Virus record (IMG/VR): IMGVR_UViG_3300043411_000873
Location: 1 to 39,496 of that record
Length of the DNA: 39,496 bases
Reading direction: 5' to 3' (one strand)
From: a virus
Under the pieces are notes generated by a model. That model was given only the letters and a program-made list of their open reading frames with translations, did no database searches and was not told the origin of the DNA. The position numbers were made by a program, and so were the translations under genes. Below, piece by piece: positions 6,501 through 12,982 of the stretch (positions within the stretch are counted from its first letter, which is position 1; each line of letters starts with the position of its first letter).

Positions 6501-7303
6501 GCGGCTTCTCCTTGGATCACGTTGTCGTCGCGCCGGATGGCGCACTTTTGCTGCGCCGTCAGCCGACCTTTCGTTTCGATCGTGGCGATGATCTCGTCAG
6601 CGCTTCGGCCCTTGTCGATGAGCGCGTGCCACTTGGGCAGGTTCGCGGCGAATGCTTCTGCGGGATAGGCAGGAGGCGCCTCCACTACGCGCGGCTCGGC
6701 TCGCTCCGACGACACAACCTCCGCGGCGCCCCCATCAATGACCTTGCCCTCCATCTCCTCGGCGGTCGGCGCGGCACCAAGTTCGGGGAACGCCTTGCGC
6801 AACGCCTGGGCCTCTGCGCACTTCGCCAACTGCCCGTAGGGCCGCTTCGTCCACATCGCGTTGGGCGCGATGGATTTTTCCCTGCCACCCTTCACGGCGT
6901 AGTTCTCCCGCCAGAACTCGCGGGCCGTGAACTGCGCGGTTGCCCCGTTCGGCAGCAGGCGAAAAACGGTAACGCGGCACCACGCCGGGAACGTGATCTC
7001 CTGTCCGCCGATGACCTCTGTAACGTCCGGGCCAAATTCCGGTTCGGATACGCCGGCCGCCTCGCCGGTGCGGCTGGCCTGCGTGCGGTACAGGCCGATG
7101 CCGGGCATCACGACATCACGGTATGCCGCTGCCTTCGAGTCCCACATGGGGACGATGTGGACGGGTTTCTGGAGCGGATCGAGCCCCGCGGCGCGGCAGT
7201 AGGACAGCGCCATGCGGATGCTTTCATCCTTGGCGCCGGGGTAGAGGGACGATCGCAGGACGGCGACAAGTTCATCCTGCGACACAATGGCTACATCATT
7301 CAT
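6497..7303 (-). CDS. bet: Bet-type single-strand annealing protein (RecT/Red-beta superfamily)
   Basis: The 268-residue protein has the Bet signature: MALSYCRAAGLDPLQKPVHI near residue 30, MWDSKAAAYRDVVMPGIGLY, REFWRENYAV and WTKRPYGQLAKCAEAQALRK. Length and spacing fit the lambda Bet family. The C-terminal 80 residues are variable and end in a small helical domain likely to contact SSB or the exonuclease. It overlaps the exonuclease gene by four bases. The trio can promote mosaic recombination between related phages. Confidence 0.93.
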   Translation of the reverse strand: MNDVAIVSQDELVAVLRSSLYPGAKDESIRMALSYCRAAGLDPLQKPVHIVPMWDSKAAAYRDVVMPGIGLYRTQASRTGEAAGVSEPEFGPDVTEVIGGQEITFPAWCRVTVFRLLPNGATAQFTAREFWRENYAVKGGREKSIAPNAMWTKRPYGQLAKCAEAQALRKAFPELGAAPTAEEMEGKVIDGGAAEVVSSERAEPRVVEAPPAYPAEAFAANLPKWHALIDKGRSADEIIATIETKGRLTAQQKCAIRRDDNVIQGEAA

Positions 7304-7418
7304 GGCTTGCTCCCACCAAGTAAGTAAGGGTCCACGGGCCTGACTCCGCGATTGCGCACCAGATTTCGTCGCTCGTGAGTCCGAGCGACAACAGGTAGTT
7401 GATGTCGGTCGCGCTCAT
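7296..7418 (-). CDS. Small 40-residue protein between Bet and upstream gene
   Basis: ATG 7418 overlaps the stop of the upstream gene (ATGA), and the frame ends at TGA 7296-7298 just past the Bet start. The product begins MSATDINYLLSLGLTSDE and ends LTYLVGASHE. Tight overlaps on both sides support a coupled gene; it has no clear Shine-Dalgarno site of its own and no recognisable domain. Confidence 0.55.
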   Translation of the reverse strand: MSATDINYLLSLGLTSDEIWCAIAESGPWTLTYLVGASHE

Positions 7419-7612
7419 GCCGCGACCCGCTTCGATCCGTCAGCCATCCAATACACGCCGACCGCGCGGCTCAACTCGCGGCCGAGCGAGGAGAGCTTCG
7501 GCAGCATGCGGTAAGCGACTTCAATGTCCTTGTCGATCGCGGCCAAAAACGCGGCCTGCGCTTCGTCCAGAGCGCGCTTGCGCTCGAGCATTTCCAGAGC
7601 TTCGGGTGTCAT
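7415..7612 (-). CDS. Hypothetical 65-residue early protein
   Basis: Starting at ATG 7612 (GGAGGG upstream), the protein MTPEALEMLERKRALDEAQA is helical and ends in YWMADGSKRVAA. An in-frame start further upstream exists but lacks a ribosome site. No family is recognised. It sits in a chain of overlapping early genes. Confidence 0.7.
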   Translation of the reverse strand: MTPEALEMLERKRALDEAQAAFLAAIDKDIEVAYRMLPKLSSLGRELSRAVGVYWMADGSKRVAA

Positions 7613-7616
7613 GCGA

Positions 7617-7787
7617 TTACCCTCCGGTGAGCGCGGCAAAGAGGATCATCCCGATGCCGACACCGGTGATGAGCAGGTGCCAGCGCAGCGGGTGCGGGCG
7701 GGGCTCGTGGTGGATCGGCCCGTTCGGCAGGCCGGCGTCGGATTGGCAGCGGAATACAGGCCAGCAGTCCGCGTAGTGCGTGATCAT
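7617..7787 (-). CDS. Small membrane protein, 56 residues
   Basis: From ATG 7787 (GGGAGGG upstream) the product begins MITHYADCWPVFRCQSD, continues through a His/Pro-rich part and ends with one transmembrane helix, HLLITGVGIGMILFAAL. It overlaps the upstream gene's stop by four bases. Short membrane proteins in this position of phage early operons are often host-takeover or exclusion factors, but nothing here shows which. Confidence 0.65.
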   Translation of the reverse strand: MITHYADCWPVFRCQSDAGLPNGPIHHEPRPHPLRWHLLITGVGIGMILFAALTGG

Positions 7788-8158
7788 CCGAAGTCCCTCC
7801 CGCTGAACCGCTCCGCCTGCATCAGCACGCGGTACTCCCGGGCGCACAGCACCTCTTCGACGTGGCGCAGGAACGCCTCGCCGATCGCCTCCAGCAGCTT
7901 CGGGCGTACGGTCAGGTTCGCCGCGGGGATCGCGTTGGCGAGGCGCAATAGGTCGGCCAGGTTGGCGGGTAGGTGGACCGCAGAACCGCCGTCGTCGGCG
8001 TACTCGGCAATGGCTTCCGCGCTTTCCATCAGCTCGGCTGCTCTCTCTGCTGCTTCGTCCCAGCAGGATTCCTCCTGCTCCCATCGGGGGTCATACTGCT
8101 CGCAGGGGTTGTTGGCGAGGCCGATGCGGTAGTCGTTGGTGGCGAACAGGCTGGTCAT
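7784..8158 (-). CDS. Hypothetical 124-residue protein, first gene of the leftward operon
   Basis: ATG 8158 has GGGAGAG upstream and lies about 35 bases after the predicted transcription start. The protein begins MTSLFATNDYRIGLANNP. It has an acidic helical middle, EESCWDEAAERAAELMESAE, and a helical end. I see no helix-turn-helix, so it is not an obvious repressor. Its position suggests the earliest leftward expression. Confidence 0.75.
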   Translation of the reverse strand: MTSLFATNDYRIGLANNPCEQYDPRWEQEESCWDEAAERAAELMESAEAIAEYADDGGSAVHLPANLADLLRLANAIPAANLTVRPKLLEAIGEAFLRHVEEVLCAREYRVLMQAERFSGRDFG

Positions 8159-8200
8159 GCTGGCTCTCCCGTGAATCGCCCGGCGGGCGGTATGGGAGGG

Positions 8201-8229
8201 AGAATAGGCGACACCTACGCCTATGTCAA
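8201..8229 (-). promoter_or_regulatory. Early leftward promoter (pL-like)
   Basis: On the minus strand TTGACA (8229-8224), a 17-base spacer and TATTCT (8206-8201) form a strong sigma-70 promoter. An inverted repeat fills the spacer. It would transcribe 8158 down to SSB and, with no terminator seen after SSB, on into the leftward cassette genes. Confidence 0.8.
8204..8224. promoter_or_regulatory. Operator 1: inverted repeat in the leftward promoter
   Basis: ATAGGCG, seven bases, then CGCCTAT forms a perfect inverted repeat between the -35 and -10 boxes of the leftward promoter. A dimeric repressor bound here would block polymerase. Confidence 0.65.
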
Positions 8230-8243
8230 TAGGCAAGGCCTAC
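8229..8243. promoter_or_regulatory. Operator 2: TAGGC-aag-GCCTA palindrome
   Basis: The palindrome overlaps the edge of the leftward -35 box and differs from the site at 8341-8355 by a single base. Confidence 0.65.
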
Positions 8244-8251
8244 GATTTTCG

Positions 8252-8274
8252 CGCCCGTACATCCGCCCGTACAT
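8252..8274. repeat. Two direct repeats of cgcccgtacat
   Basis: The eleven-base word occurs at 8252-8262 and 8264-8274, in the middle of the divergent control region and outside both promoters. It could bind a second factor or be a short iteron. No function is proven by the sequence. Confidence 0.4.
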
Positions 8275-8330
8275 GGCGGGGGAGGGCGGGGATAAAGGCA
8301 CTGGAATCGTCGCGAGACCCAGAATGCCTA

Positions 8331-8358
8331 TTGACAGACAGTAGGCAAGGCCTACACT
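8331..8358 (+). promoter_or_regulatory. Early rightward promoter, predicted leaderless
   Basis: TTGACA (8331-8336), a 16-base spacer and TACACT (8353-8358) form a sigma-70 promoter. Counting about seven bases from the -10 box puts the transcription start at or next to the A of ATG 8365. No Shine-Dalgarno site fits in between, so the message is probably leaderless, as lambda cI is from pRM. Confidence 0.7.
8341..8355. promoter_or_regulatory. Operator 3: GTAGGC-aag-GCCTAC palindrome
   Basis: This perfect inverted repeat lies between the -35 and -10 boxes of the rightward promoter. The twelve bases TGCCTATTGACA at 8325-8336 also recur inverted at 8224-8235, so the two divergent promoters are built from the same operator-promoter block. 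Confidence 0.7.
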
Positions 8359-8364
8359 AGCGGC

Positions 8365-8625
8365 ATGGACACGCACATCCCCCCGCTTGACCGCGCCATC
8401 GCGCACCTCGGCAGCCAGCGAGCTCTGGCCGATGCGCTCCACATCCGTTCGCCGTCGATTTCCGAATGGCGAGCCAAGCTTCAGGAGGGCAACCCGAAAG
8501 CGGTGCCAGCCGATCGCTGCCTCCCTATCGAGCGCGCCACAGGCGGCGCCGTGACGCGCTACGACCTGCGGCCGGACATCTTCGGCGAGGCGCCCGACGG
8601 CGCTCCGGTGCGGGAGGCGGGGTGA
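8365..8625 (+). CDS. Cro/YdaS-like transcriptional regulator
   Basis: This 86-residue protein has a helix-turn-helix around residues 16-38 (SQRALADALHIRSPSISEW) followed by RCLPIERATGGAVTRYDLRP. That segment is a hallmark of the YdaS/Cro-like regulator family that uses host 'chromosomal identity' style operators. It is first in the rightward operon and is likely the ligand of the TAGGC palindromes in both early promoters. No opposing CI-type repressor is found, so it may simply shut off early transcription in a lytic programme. Confidence 0.85.
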   Translation: MDTHIPPLDRAIAHLGSQRALADALHIRSPSISEWRAKLQEGNPKAVPADRCLPIERATGGAVTRYDLRPDIFGEAPDGAPVREAG

Positions 8626-8692
8626 GATGGCAGGTCCTCGCGTAGCGCCGCGCTATCCGGAAGGCGGACGGAACCTGTCAGGAGGTGAATCG

Positions 8693-8722
8693 ATGAACCA
8701 GATGTGGAGGGCCAGCCGGTGA
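8693..8722 (+). CDS. Possible leader peptide of nine residues
   Basis: A strong AGGAGG site (8681-8686) sits before ATG 8693, which opens MNQMWRASR and stops at 8720-8722 (TGA), overlapping the GTG start of the next gene. It could couple or regulate translation of the replication gene. An in-frame ATG at 8627 would give a 31-residue version. Confidence 0.35.
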   Translation: MNQMWRASR

Positions 8723-9444
8723 AATGGTTCAAGCACCACACGGACGCGCGCTCGGACGCGAAGTTACGCAAAGTCACGATCCGTTACGGGGCCGAAGGCT
8801 ATGCCCTGTATTGGTACTGCCTGGAGGTGATTGCCGGGAAAGTCTGCGCAGAAAACCTGACGTTCGACCTCGAACACGACGCGGATTTGATAGCGCATGA
8901 ACTCCGCATCGATTCCGCGAAAGTGCAGGAAATCATGGGGTTTATGGTCAATCTCGGACTTTTCGAGGAAAGCGAAAACCACACGATTACGTGCCTGAAG
9001 ATTGCCCGCCATCTGGACGAACGATTCGCGAGAACGGCAGAGCTAAAAAGCATCATTTCGAGCGCGAAGGCGCGTGAACTGACGCCCCAAAAGCTCGCGT
9101 CAATTATTGCAAGACCGTCTGAAGACGCGAGAAAGACAGCTGCAAGACCGTCTGAAGACGCGAGAAAGACGATTGAAGGTAGCAGAGCAGAGCAGAGCAG
9201 AGCAGAGAGTAATACAGGGCGTCGTTTCACGCCGCCGACACCTACCGAAGTTTCGGAATACGCCGCATCCGCAGGGATCACTATCGCCCCTGATCGGTTC
9301 TGCAACTTCTACGCATCGAAGGGCTGGAAGGTCGGCAAAACGCCGATGAAGGACTGGAAAGCTGCCGTCCGCAACTGGGGCAGTTCACCCACAACGCAGA
9401 TCGTCGAACTCGCACACCCATCGCAGCGGGGGGTGATACTGTGA
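8719..9444 (+). CDS. Phage replisome-organiser-like protein (DUF4373-type N terminus)
   Basis: From GTG 8719 the product starts VKWFKHHTDARSDAKLRKV then YGAEGYALYWYCLEVIAG. This is the winged-helix-like N terminus of phage replication initiators and helicase loaders. The middle is a low-complexity linker with the doubled RPSEDARKT unit and an AGAGC simple repeat. The C terminus, FYASKGWKVGKTPMKDWKAA, matches the usual end of DnaT/DnaD-like loaders. It overlaps the helicase gene downstream (GTGA), so the two likely act together to load the replicative helicase on the phage origin. Confidence 0.75.
   Translation: MKWFKHHTDARSDAKLRKVTIRYGAEGYALYWYCLEVIAGKVCAENLTFDLEHDADLIAHELRIDSAKVQEIMGFMVNLGLFEESENHTITCLKIARHLDERFARTAELKSIISSAKARELTPQKLASIIARPSEDARKTAARPSEDARKTIEGSRAEQSRAESNTGRRFTPPTPTEVSEYAASAGITIAPDRFCNFYASKGWKVGKTPMKDWKAAVRNWGSSPTTQIVELAHPSQRGVIL
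9110..9210 (+). repeat. 29-base direct repeats and an AGAGC pentanucleotide run in the linker
   Basis: gcaagaccgtctgaagacgc and the bases after it (29 in all) occur twice, separated by four bases, and are followed by about five AGAGC units near 9180-9208. The 33-base period preserves the frame, but a change in the number of five-base units would shift it. Confidence 0.85.
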
Positions 9445-10469
9445 TCTTCGACGACCGCCAAATCGACCTCGACGCCTACCTCGAGAAAATGGGCCAGCGC
9501 GAGGCGCAGGAACTCCGTTGGGGCACTCACTGGAAAAGCGATGTGTTGGGCCGGATCGTCAACGGCGACGAGGCCAGCGGCGACCGTCTGCCGTGGTCGA
9601 AAACGCACAACGGCGTGCGACTGCGGCCCGGTGAGTTGTCGATATGGGCGGGAATCAACGGTCACCGCAAGAGTCTGGTTCTCGGGCAGGTCATGCTCTG
9701 GCTGGCTCGCGAACATCGGATCTGTATCGCATCGCTCGAAATGAAACCCGACGAGACGCTGTTGCGCATGGCACGGCAGGGATTCGGCGGGACGCCATCG
9801 TTCGACTGGGCTGCCGAATTCCTTGAAGGATGCAACGGGCGAGTTTGCTTGTACAACCAACTCGACAGCGTGGACTGCGATCGCATTCTAGGTGTTGTCC
9901 ACTACGCCGCTAACGAACTCAAGTGCGCGCACATCGTCATCGACTCGCTGACAAAGTGCGGGATCGCCGGCGATGACTACGCGAGGCAAAAGCGGTTTGT
10001 GGATCGGCTCCAGTGGGCGGCAAAAGCCTATGACGTGCACGTTCACCTGGTCGCCCATATGCGCAAGGGGCAAGACGAGGCCCACCGGCCCGGCAAGTTT
10101 GACGTTCGCGGTGCGTCCGAGATCACTGACCTGGCCGATAACGTCTTCGTGGTCTGGAAGGACAAGGAGCGCGACGAGGCAATCACTGCCCGGATGAACG
10201 GGCTAGACCTCACGCCGCAGCAGATCAAGGCGATGGACAGGCCAGACCAAATCCTCGACGTAGCGAAGCAGCGGCACGGATCGTTCGAGGGGTCGTTTGC
10301 GCTGTGGTTCCACCGCAAGAGCCTACAGCTTTTGGGCACCGATGACATCCACGCGATGCCGTGGCCGGACATGCACGGAGATTTGAGCCAATGGAAACCT
10401 TGCTCGACGTATGGCGATCACTACAGGCGGCTCGCTGCCGAATCGAGCGCATGCCATTCGCCGCACTGA
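9441..10469 (+). CDS. Replicative helicase, Twinkle/T7 gp4-like RecA-fold ATPase
   Basis: This 342-residue protein has the P-loop GINGHRKS (about residue 73), the Walker B-like stretch CAHIVIDSLTKCG (about 155-167), VHLVAHMRKGQ (motif III-like) and RGASEITDLADNVFVVWKD, the DnaB/Twinkle arginine-finger region. It lacks a primase domain. GTG 9441 overlaps the stop of the organiser gene. A 5'-3' hexameric helicase role at the phage fork follows from the family. The P-loop has His-Arg where Gly or Ser-Gly is usual. Confidence 0.85.
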   Translation: MIFDDRQIDLDAYLEKMGQREAQELRWGTHWKSDVLGRIVNGDEASGDRLPWSKTHNGVRLRPGELSIWAGINGHRKSLVLGQVMLWLAREHRICIASLEMKPDETLLRMARQGFGGTPSFDWAAEFLEGCNGRVCLYNQLDSVDCDRILGVVHYAANELKCAHIVIDSLTKCGIAGDDYARQKRFVDRLQWAAKAYDVHVHLVAHMRKGQDEAHRPGKFDVRGASEITDLADNVFVVWKDKERDEAITARMNGLDLTPQQIKAMDRPDQILDVAKQRHGSFEGSFALWFHRKSLQLLGTDDIHAMPWPDMHGDLSQWKPCSTYGDHYRRLAAESSACHSPH

Positions 10470-10543
10470 CAGATGCGGACAAGGCCGAATATCGGCTCGT
10501 GATCGCCTTGCTGCGCGCATGGCGGAATACAAGCGGTGTATGA
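10391..10543 (+). CDS. Hypothetical 50-residue protein
   Basis: METLLDVWRSLQAARCRIER starts inside the 3' end of the helicase gene and ends with TGA overlapping the next ATG. It is a helical peptide with no recognised domain. The overlap with both neighbours and a plausible GGAG site support it. Confidence 0.5.
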   Translation: METLLDVWRSLQAARCRIERMPFAALTDADKAEYRLVIALLRAWRNTSGV

Positions 10544-10734
10544 AATGGCCACGCCAGTACGCCGCCGAGATCGTCGCACTGCGCACGCAGGCCGAGCGCA
10601 AGGCCGCACTGGCGCAGGTGCCCGCCCATCTGCGCGAGTGGGTGGCCGATCTGGTGCGCATCGCATGGGAGCGACGCAATGACCGACATCCGCAACGAGC
10701 GCGAGCGCAACGAGACCCTGCGCGCGATCCTTGA
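10540..10734 (+). CDS. Hypothetical 64-residue phage protein
   Basis: ATG 10540 overlaps the preceding stop (ATGA) and gives MKWPRQYAAEIVALRTQAER, then HLREWVADLVRIAWERR. This is a recurrent small phage protein of unknown function. Its last 18 or so codons overlap the next gene. Confidence 0.6.
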   Translation: MKWPRQYAAEIVALRTQAERKAALAQVPAHLREWVADLVRIAWERRNDRHPQRARAQRDPARDP

Positions 10735-11131
10735 GCACCCGCTGCCGTTCCGGGTGCGGGTCGATGCCGGCGGCCGCACCCTCGACCAGAACGCGCTGGC
10801 GTTCCGCTGGTACGGCGAAATCCATCGGCAGGGGCGCGAGTACACCACAGACCAGGCGCGAGCGTTCTGCAAGTACCACTTCGGCGGCCCGATCCGGGCC
10901 GCAGCGGAGCCCGAGTTTGCTGCGTTCCTCGCGCTGCTCGAATCCCGGTACGCCTATGAGGAACTGATTGCCGCCATGGCCTACGTCGAGGTCACGCGCC
11001 ACTTCGACACCGCGCAGATGTCCGAGTACCTCACCGCCATGCAGGCGCACTTCCGCACCCGAGGCGTGCTGCTGACCGGCTGGGATCAGGGTTTCGATCA
11101 GTACCCAGAGCAGCGGAGGCGCGCATGGTGA
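10679..11131 (+). CDS. NinB-like recombination protein (putative)
   Basis: The 150-residue protein contains PLPFRVRVDAGGRTLDQNAL then FRWYGEI, the RTxDQN signature near the N terminus of NinB/Orf-type proteins. It continues with an alpha-beta region and CKYHFGGPI. In lambda, NinB (Orf) binds single-strand DNA and helps host RecA-loading factors. Its place beside a VRR-NUC nuclease fits a recombination module. Identification rests on one motif and context. Confidence 0.5.
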   Translation: MTDIRNERERNETLRAILEHPLPFRVRVDAGGRTLDQNALAFRWYGEIHRQGREYTTDQARAFCKYHFGGPIRAAAEPEFAAFLALLESRYAYEELIAAMAYVEVTRHFDTAQMSEYLTAMQAHFRTRGVLLTGWDQGFDQYPEQRRRAW

Positions 11132-11496
11132 TGCACCGTGCCAGCGGGCCAACGGAGGATGCGATACAGATCGCGCTGGTGCGCTGGATCGATCTACAGC
11201 ACCCGCACGCATCGCGGTGGCTGCACCACAGCCCCAACGGCGGCCACAGGAGCGCCGTGACTGCCGCACGGCTCAAGGCCATGGGTGTGCGCAGGGGCTT
11301 CCCCGACCTGACGATCTGGCTGCCCCGTGGCGGCTTCCACGGCCTCGCCGTCGAACTCAAGGTCGGGCGCAACCGCGCCACCGCCGAGCAGATCGACTGG
11401 CTCGACCACATGGCCAGCATCGGCTGGCTGGCAGTCTGCTGCACCGGCTTCGACGCCGCGCGCCAGACGATCGAGGACTACCTACGGGGGGCATGA
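11125..11496 (+). CDS. VRR-NUC domain nuclease
   Basis: The whole 123-residue protein is a VRR-NUC fold: EDAIQIALVRWIDL, then HHSPNGGHRS, AARLKAMGVRRGFPDLTIWL, and AVELKVGRNRATAEQIDWLD with the Asp and Glu-x-Lys active-site residues. Stand-alone phage VRR-NUC proteins are proposed to cut branched DNA such as Holliday junctions before packaging. It overlaps genes on both sides. Confidence 0.9.
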   Translation: MVMHRASGPTEDAIQIALVRWIDLQHPHASRWLHHSPNGGHRSAVTAARLKAMGVRRGFPDLTIWLPRGGFHGLAVELKVGRNRATAEQIDWLDHMASIGWLAVCCTGFDAARQTIEDYLRGA

Positions 11497-11705
11497 TGTA
11501 TCGCGGCTGGCTGGCAGAGGCCCGGAGAGGCGATTACAGGCGCGCAGACGCAATGCCGCTGTGCAAGGGAAGGGTATGGCACAAAAACAGATCAGGAGGG
11601 CGCACACGATGCCACAGGGCACAGAACCGAGCAGGGACGAGGCGGGAACGCTCACATGCTACCGCTGCGGGGTGGAGATCCCGATGGCAAAGCGGCAGAC
11701 GCTAA
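11493..11705 (+). CDS. Possible 70-residue protein
   Basis: The frame starts at ATG 11493 overlapping the nuclease stop and gives MMYRGWLAEARRGDYRRADA. The first 25 residues look protein-like. The Arg-rich second half overlaps the zinc-ribbon gene and may be out-of-frame noise. Confidence 0.3.
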   Translation: MMYRGWLAEARRGDYRRADAMPLCKGRVWHKNRSGGRTRCHRAQNRAGTRRERSHATAAGWRSRWQSGRR

Positions 11706-11800
11706 GCCCGTACCGAAAACCACTTTGCCGGCCGTGCCTGGCCTGGGTGCGCGCCACCCCACTTGAACCGACAGAAGGCCCGCGCCGTGGCAGGGGGTAG
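11609..11800 (+). CDS. Small zinc-ribbon protein, 63 residues
   Basis: ATG 11609 has AGGAGG nine bases upstream (an earlier ATG at 11576 is possible). The protein has two CxxC pairs, CYRCG and CRPC, about 25 residues apart, typical of a zinc ribbon. Partners are unknown. Confidence 0.6.
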   Translation: MPQGTEPSRDEAGTLTCYRCGVEIPMAKRQTLSPYRKPLCRPCLAWVRATPLEPTEGPRRGRG

Positions 11801-11803
11801 ATC

Positions 11804-11989
11804 ATGGAAACCGCTACCAGCTACAGCCGGCGGGCATACATGGCGTGCATTTCGGCCGCCATACGGGCCAGGGACTCAGGCGATCACCGGGAGGCGCTGC
11901 GATGCAACGAGAGGGCCGATCACATTCGCCGCCACTTTTTGACCGACACCCGGACGCCCGACCAGATCCTGCGGGATCGGTGGCGATAA
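11804..11989 (+). CDS. Hypothetical 61-residue protein
   Basis: METATSYSRRAYMACISAAI is followed by an Arg/His-rich helical region. GGGGG lies shortly before the ATG. Its stop overlaps the GTG-initiated gene downstream. No family is recognised. Confidence 0.55.
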   Translation: METATSYSRRAYMACISAAIRARDSGDHREALRCNERADHIRRHFLTDTRTPDQILRDRWR

Positions 11990-12342
11990 GCTTGTCCGAT
12001 GCGCACGACATGCTGTGCATGTGGGGCGCGGCGGAGTGGGCAGAGATCAGGCGGGTGTGGTATCCGGCACATGCGTGTGGGTACGATGATTACGAACCCC
12101 CGCGCGACCCCGACACCCGGCAGGACCGCGAAATTCGCCGGGCAGAGCGCGACGACGCACTCATCGACCGGGTAGGGTGGTGCGTGATGGCAGTTGGAGC
12201 GCCGCATACCAAGATCCTGCGGCAGTGCTACGTCGCAGAGTACATCCAGTCCCACAAGCGCCGGGACGCGGCCATACGGGCGTTCGGCCGGACGTTCGCG
12301 ATCTGGTCGGAGCGGCTGGACGGGCCGATGAACCCACTGTAA
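11980..12342 (+). CDS. Putative late-gene regulator (Q-like antitermination position)
   Basis: The likely start is GTG 11980 (VAISLSDAHDMLCMWGAAEW). The C-terminal half, HTKILRQCYVAEYIQSHKRR then AIRAFGRTFAIWSERLDG, resembles the sigma-region-4-like helix-turn-helix of phage antitermination/Q-like proteins. It is the last gene of the early rightward operon and sits directly before a promoter-plus-terminator pair, exactly where lambda Q sits. No signature proves antitermination; a small DNA-binding activator is the alternative. Confidence 0.5.
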   Translation: MAISLSDAHDMLCMWGAAEWAEIRRVWYPAHACGYDDYEPPRDPDTRQDREIRRAERDDALIDRVGWCVMAVGAPHTKILRQCYVAEYIQSHKRRDAAIRAFGRTFAIWSERLDGPMNPL

Positions 12343-12360
12343 GCCCATACACGCCTGTAC

Positions 12361-12389
12361 TTGCATCCATCCCTAAGCGGTGGTAGTAT
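12361..12389 (+). promoter_or_regulatory. Candidate late promoter (pR'-like)
   Basis: TTGCAT (12361-12366), a 17-base spacer and TAGTAT (12384-12389) sit between the putative regulator and the lysis genes. The predicted transcript would reach the terminator at 12416-12439 within about 45 bases. Confidence 0.6.
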
Positions 12390-12415
12390 TGACCCCGGAT
12401 AATTGCGTCCGCAGG

Positions 12416-12439
12416 AACCCGCCCCGAGCGGGTTTTTTT
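12416..12439 (+). terminator. Rho-independent terminator (tR'-like)
   Basis: The stem AACCCGC / GCGGGTT with loop cccga is followed by a run of seven T. It closes the early rightward operon and would also stop transcripts from the promoter at 12361 unless an antiterminator acts. Confidence 0.9.
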
Positions 12440-12481
12440 GTGCCCGCAGTCACCGCGCCAAAATAAGCCACGGACTACCCC

Positions 12482-12982
12482 ATGACCGACGCCGACCACC
12501 TGCGCCGCGAGATCGTCGCGCCCGCGCTGCGGCACATCGGCATGTGGTCACCGGCAGCGGAAGCGCTGCTGCTCGGCACCGCGGCGGTCGAGTCGCGCAT
12601 GGGCACCTACCTGCGGCAAGTGGGCGGTGGGCCGGCGCTGGGCATCTGGCAGGTCGAGCCGGTGACGCATCTGGACTGCTGGGACAACTGGCTGGACTAC
12701 CGGCCGGAGATCGCGCGCCTGGTGCTCGATCTGGTCCCTCGCATCTACCGCCTGCCGGATGACTCGCCGGTCCCGGTGGATCCGCAGGCGCTGGCGTCGT
12801 GTCCGCTGTACTGCTGCGCCATCGCGCGGATCGTGTACCGCAGGGCGCCTGAGCCACTGCCTGCGCCGACAGACTGGGCGGCGCTTGAGGCGTACCACAA
12901 ACGGCGCTACAACACGGTGGCCGGCAAGACAAAGCTCGGCGAGTTCATCGCGGCGTGCAAGGCGTGCGGGGTGATGGCGTGA
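12482..12982 (+). CDS. Putative endolysin, transglycosylase/muramidase-like
   Basis: The 166-residue protein has LLLGTAAVESRMGTYLRQ with the likely catalytic Glu, then GGGPALGIWQVEP, a lysozyme-like signature where GIWQ echoes the GLxQ of transglycosylases. It ends YHKRRYNTVAGKTKLGEFI. No signal peptide is visible. It opens the late region and is followed by spanin and holin genes, which supports cell-wall cleavage at lysis. Many phages carry this protein labelled only 'structural' or hypothetical. Confidence 0.7.
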   Translation: MTDADHLRREIVAPALRHIGMWSPAAEALLLGTAAVESRMGTYLRQVGGGPALGIWQVEPVTHLDCWDNWLDYRPEIARLVLDLVPRIYRLPDDSPVPVDPQALASCPLYCCAIARIVYRRAPEPLPAPTDWAALEAYHKRRYNTVAGKTKLGEFIAACKACGVMA

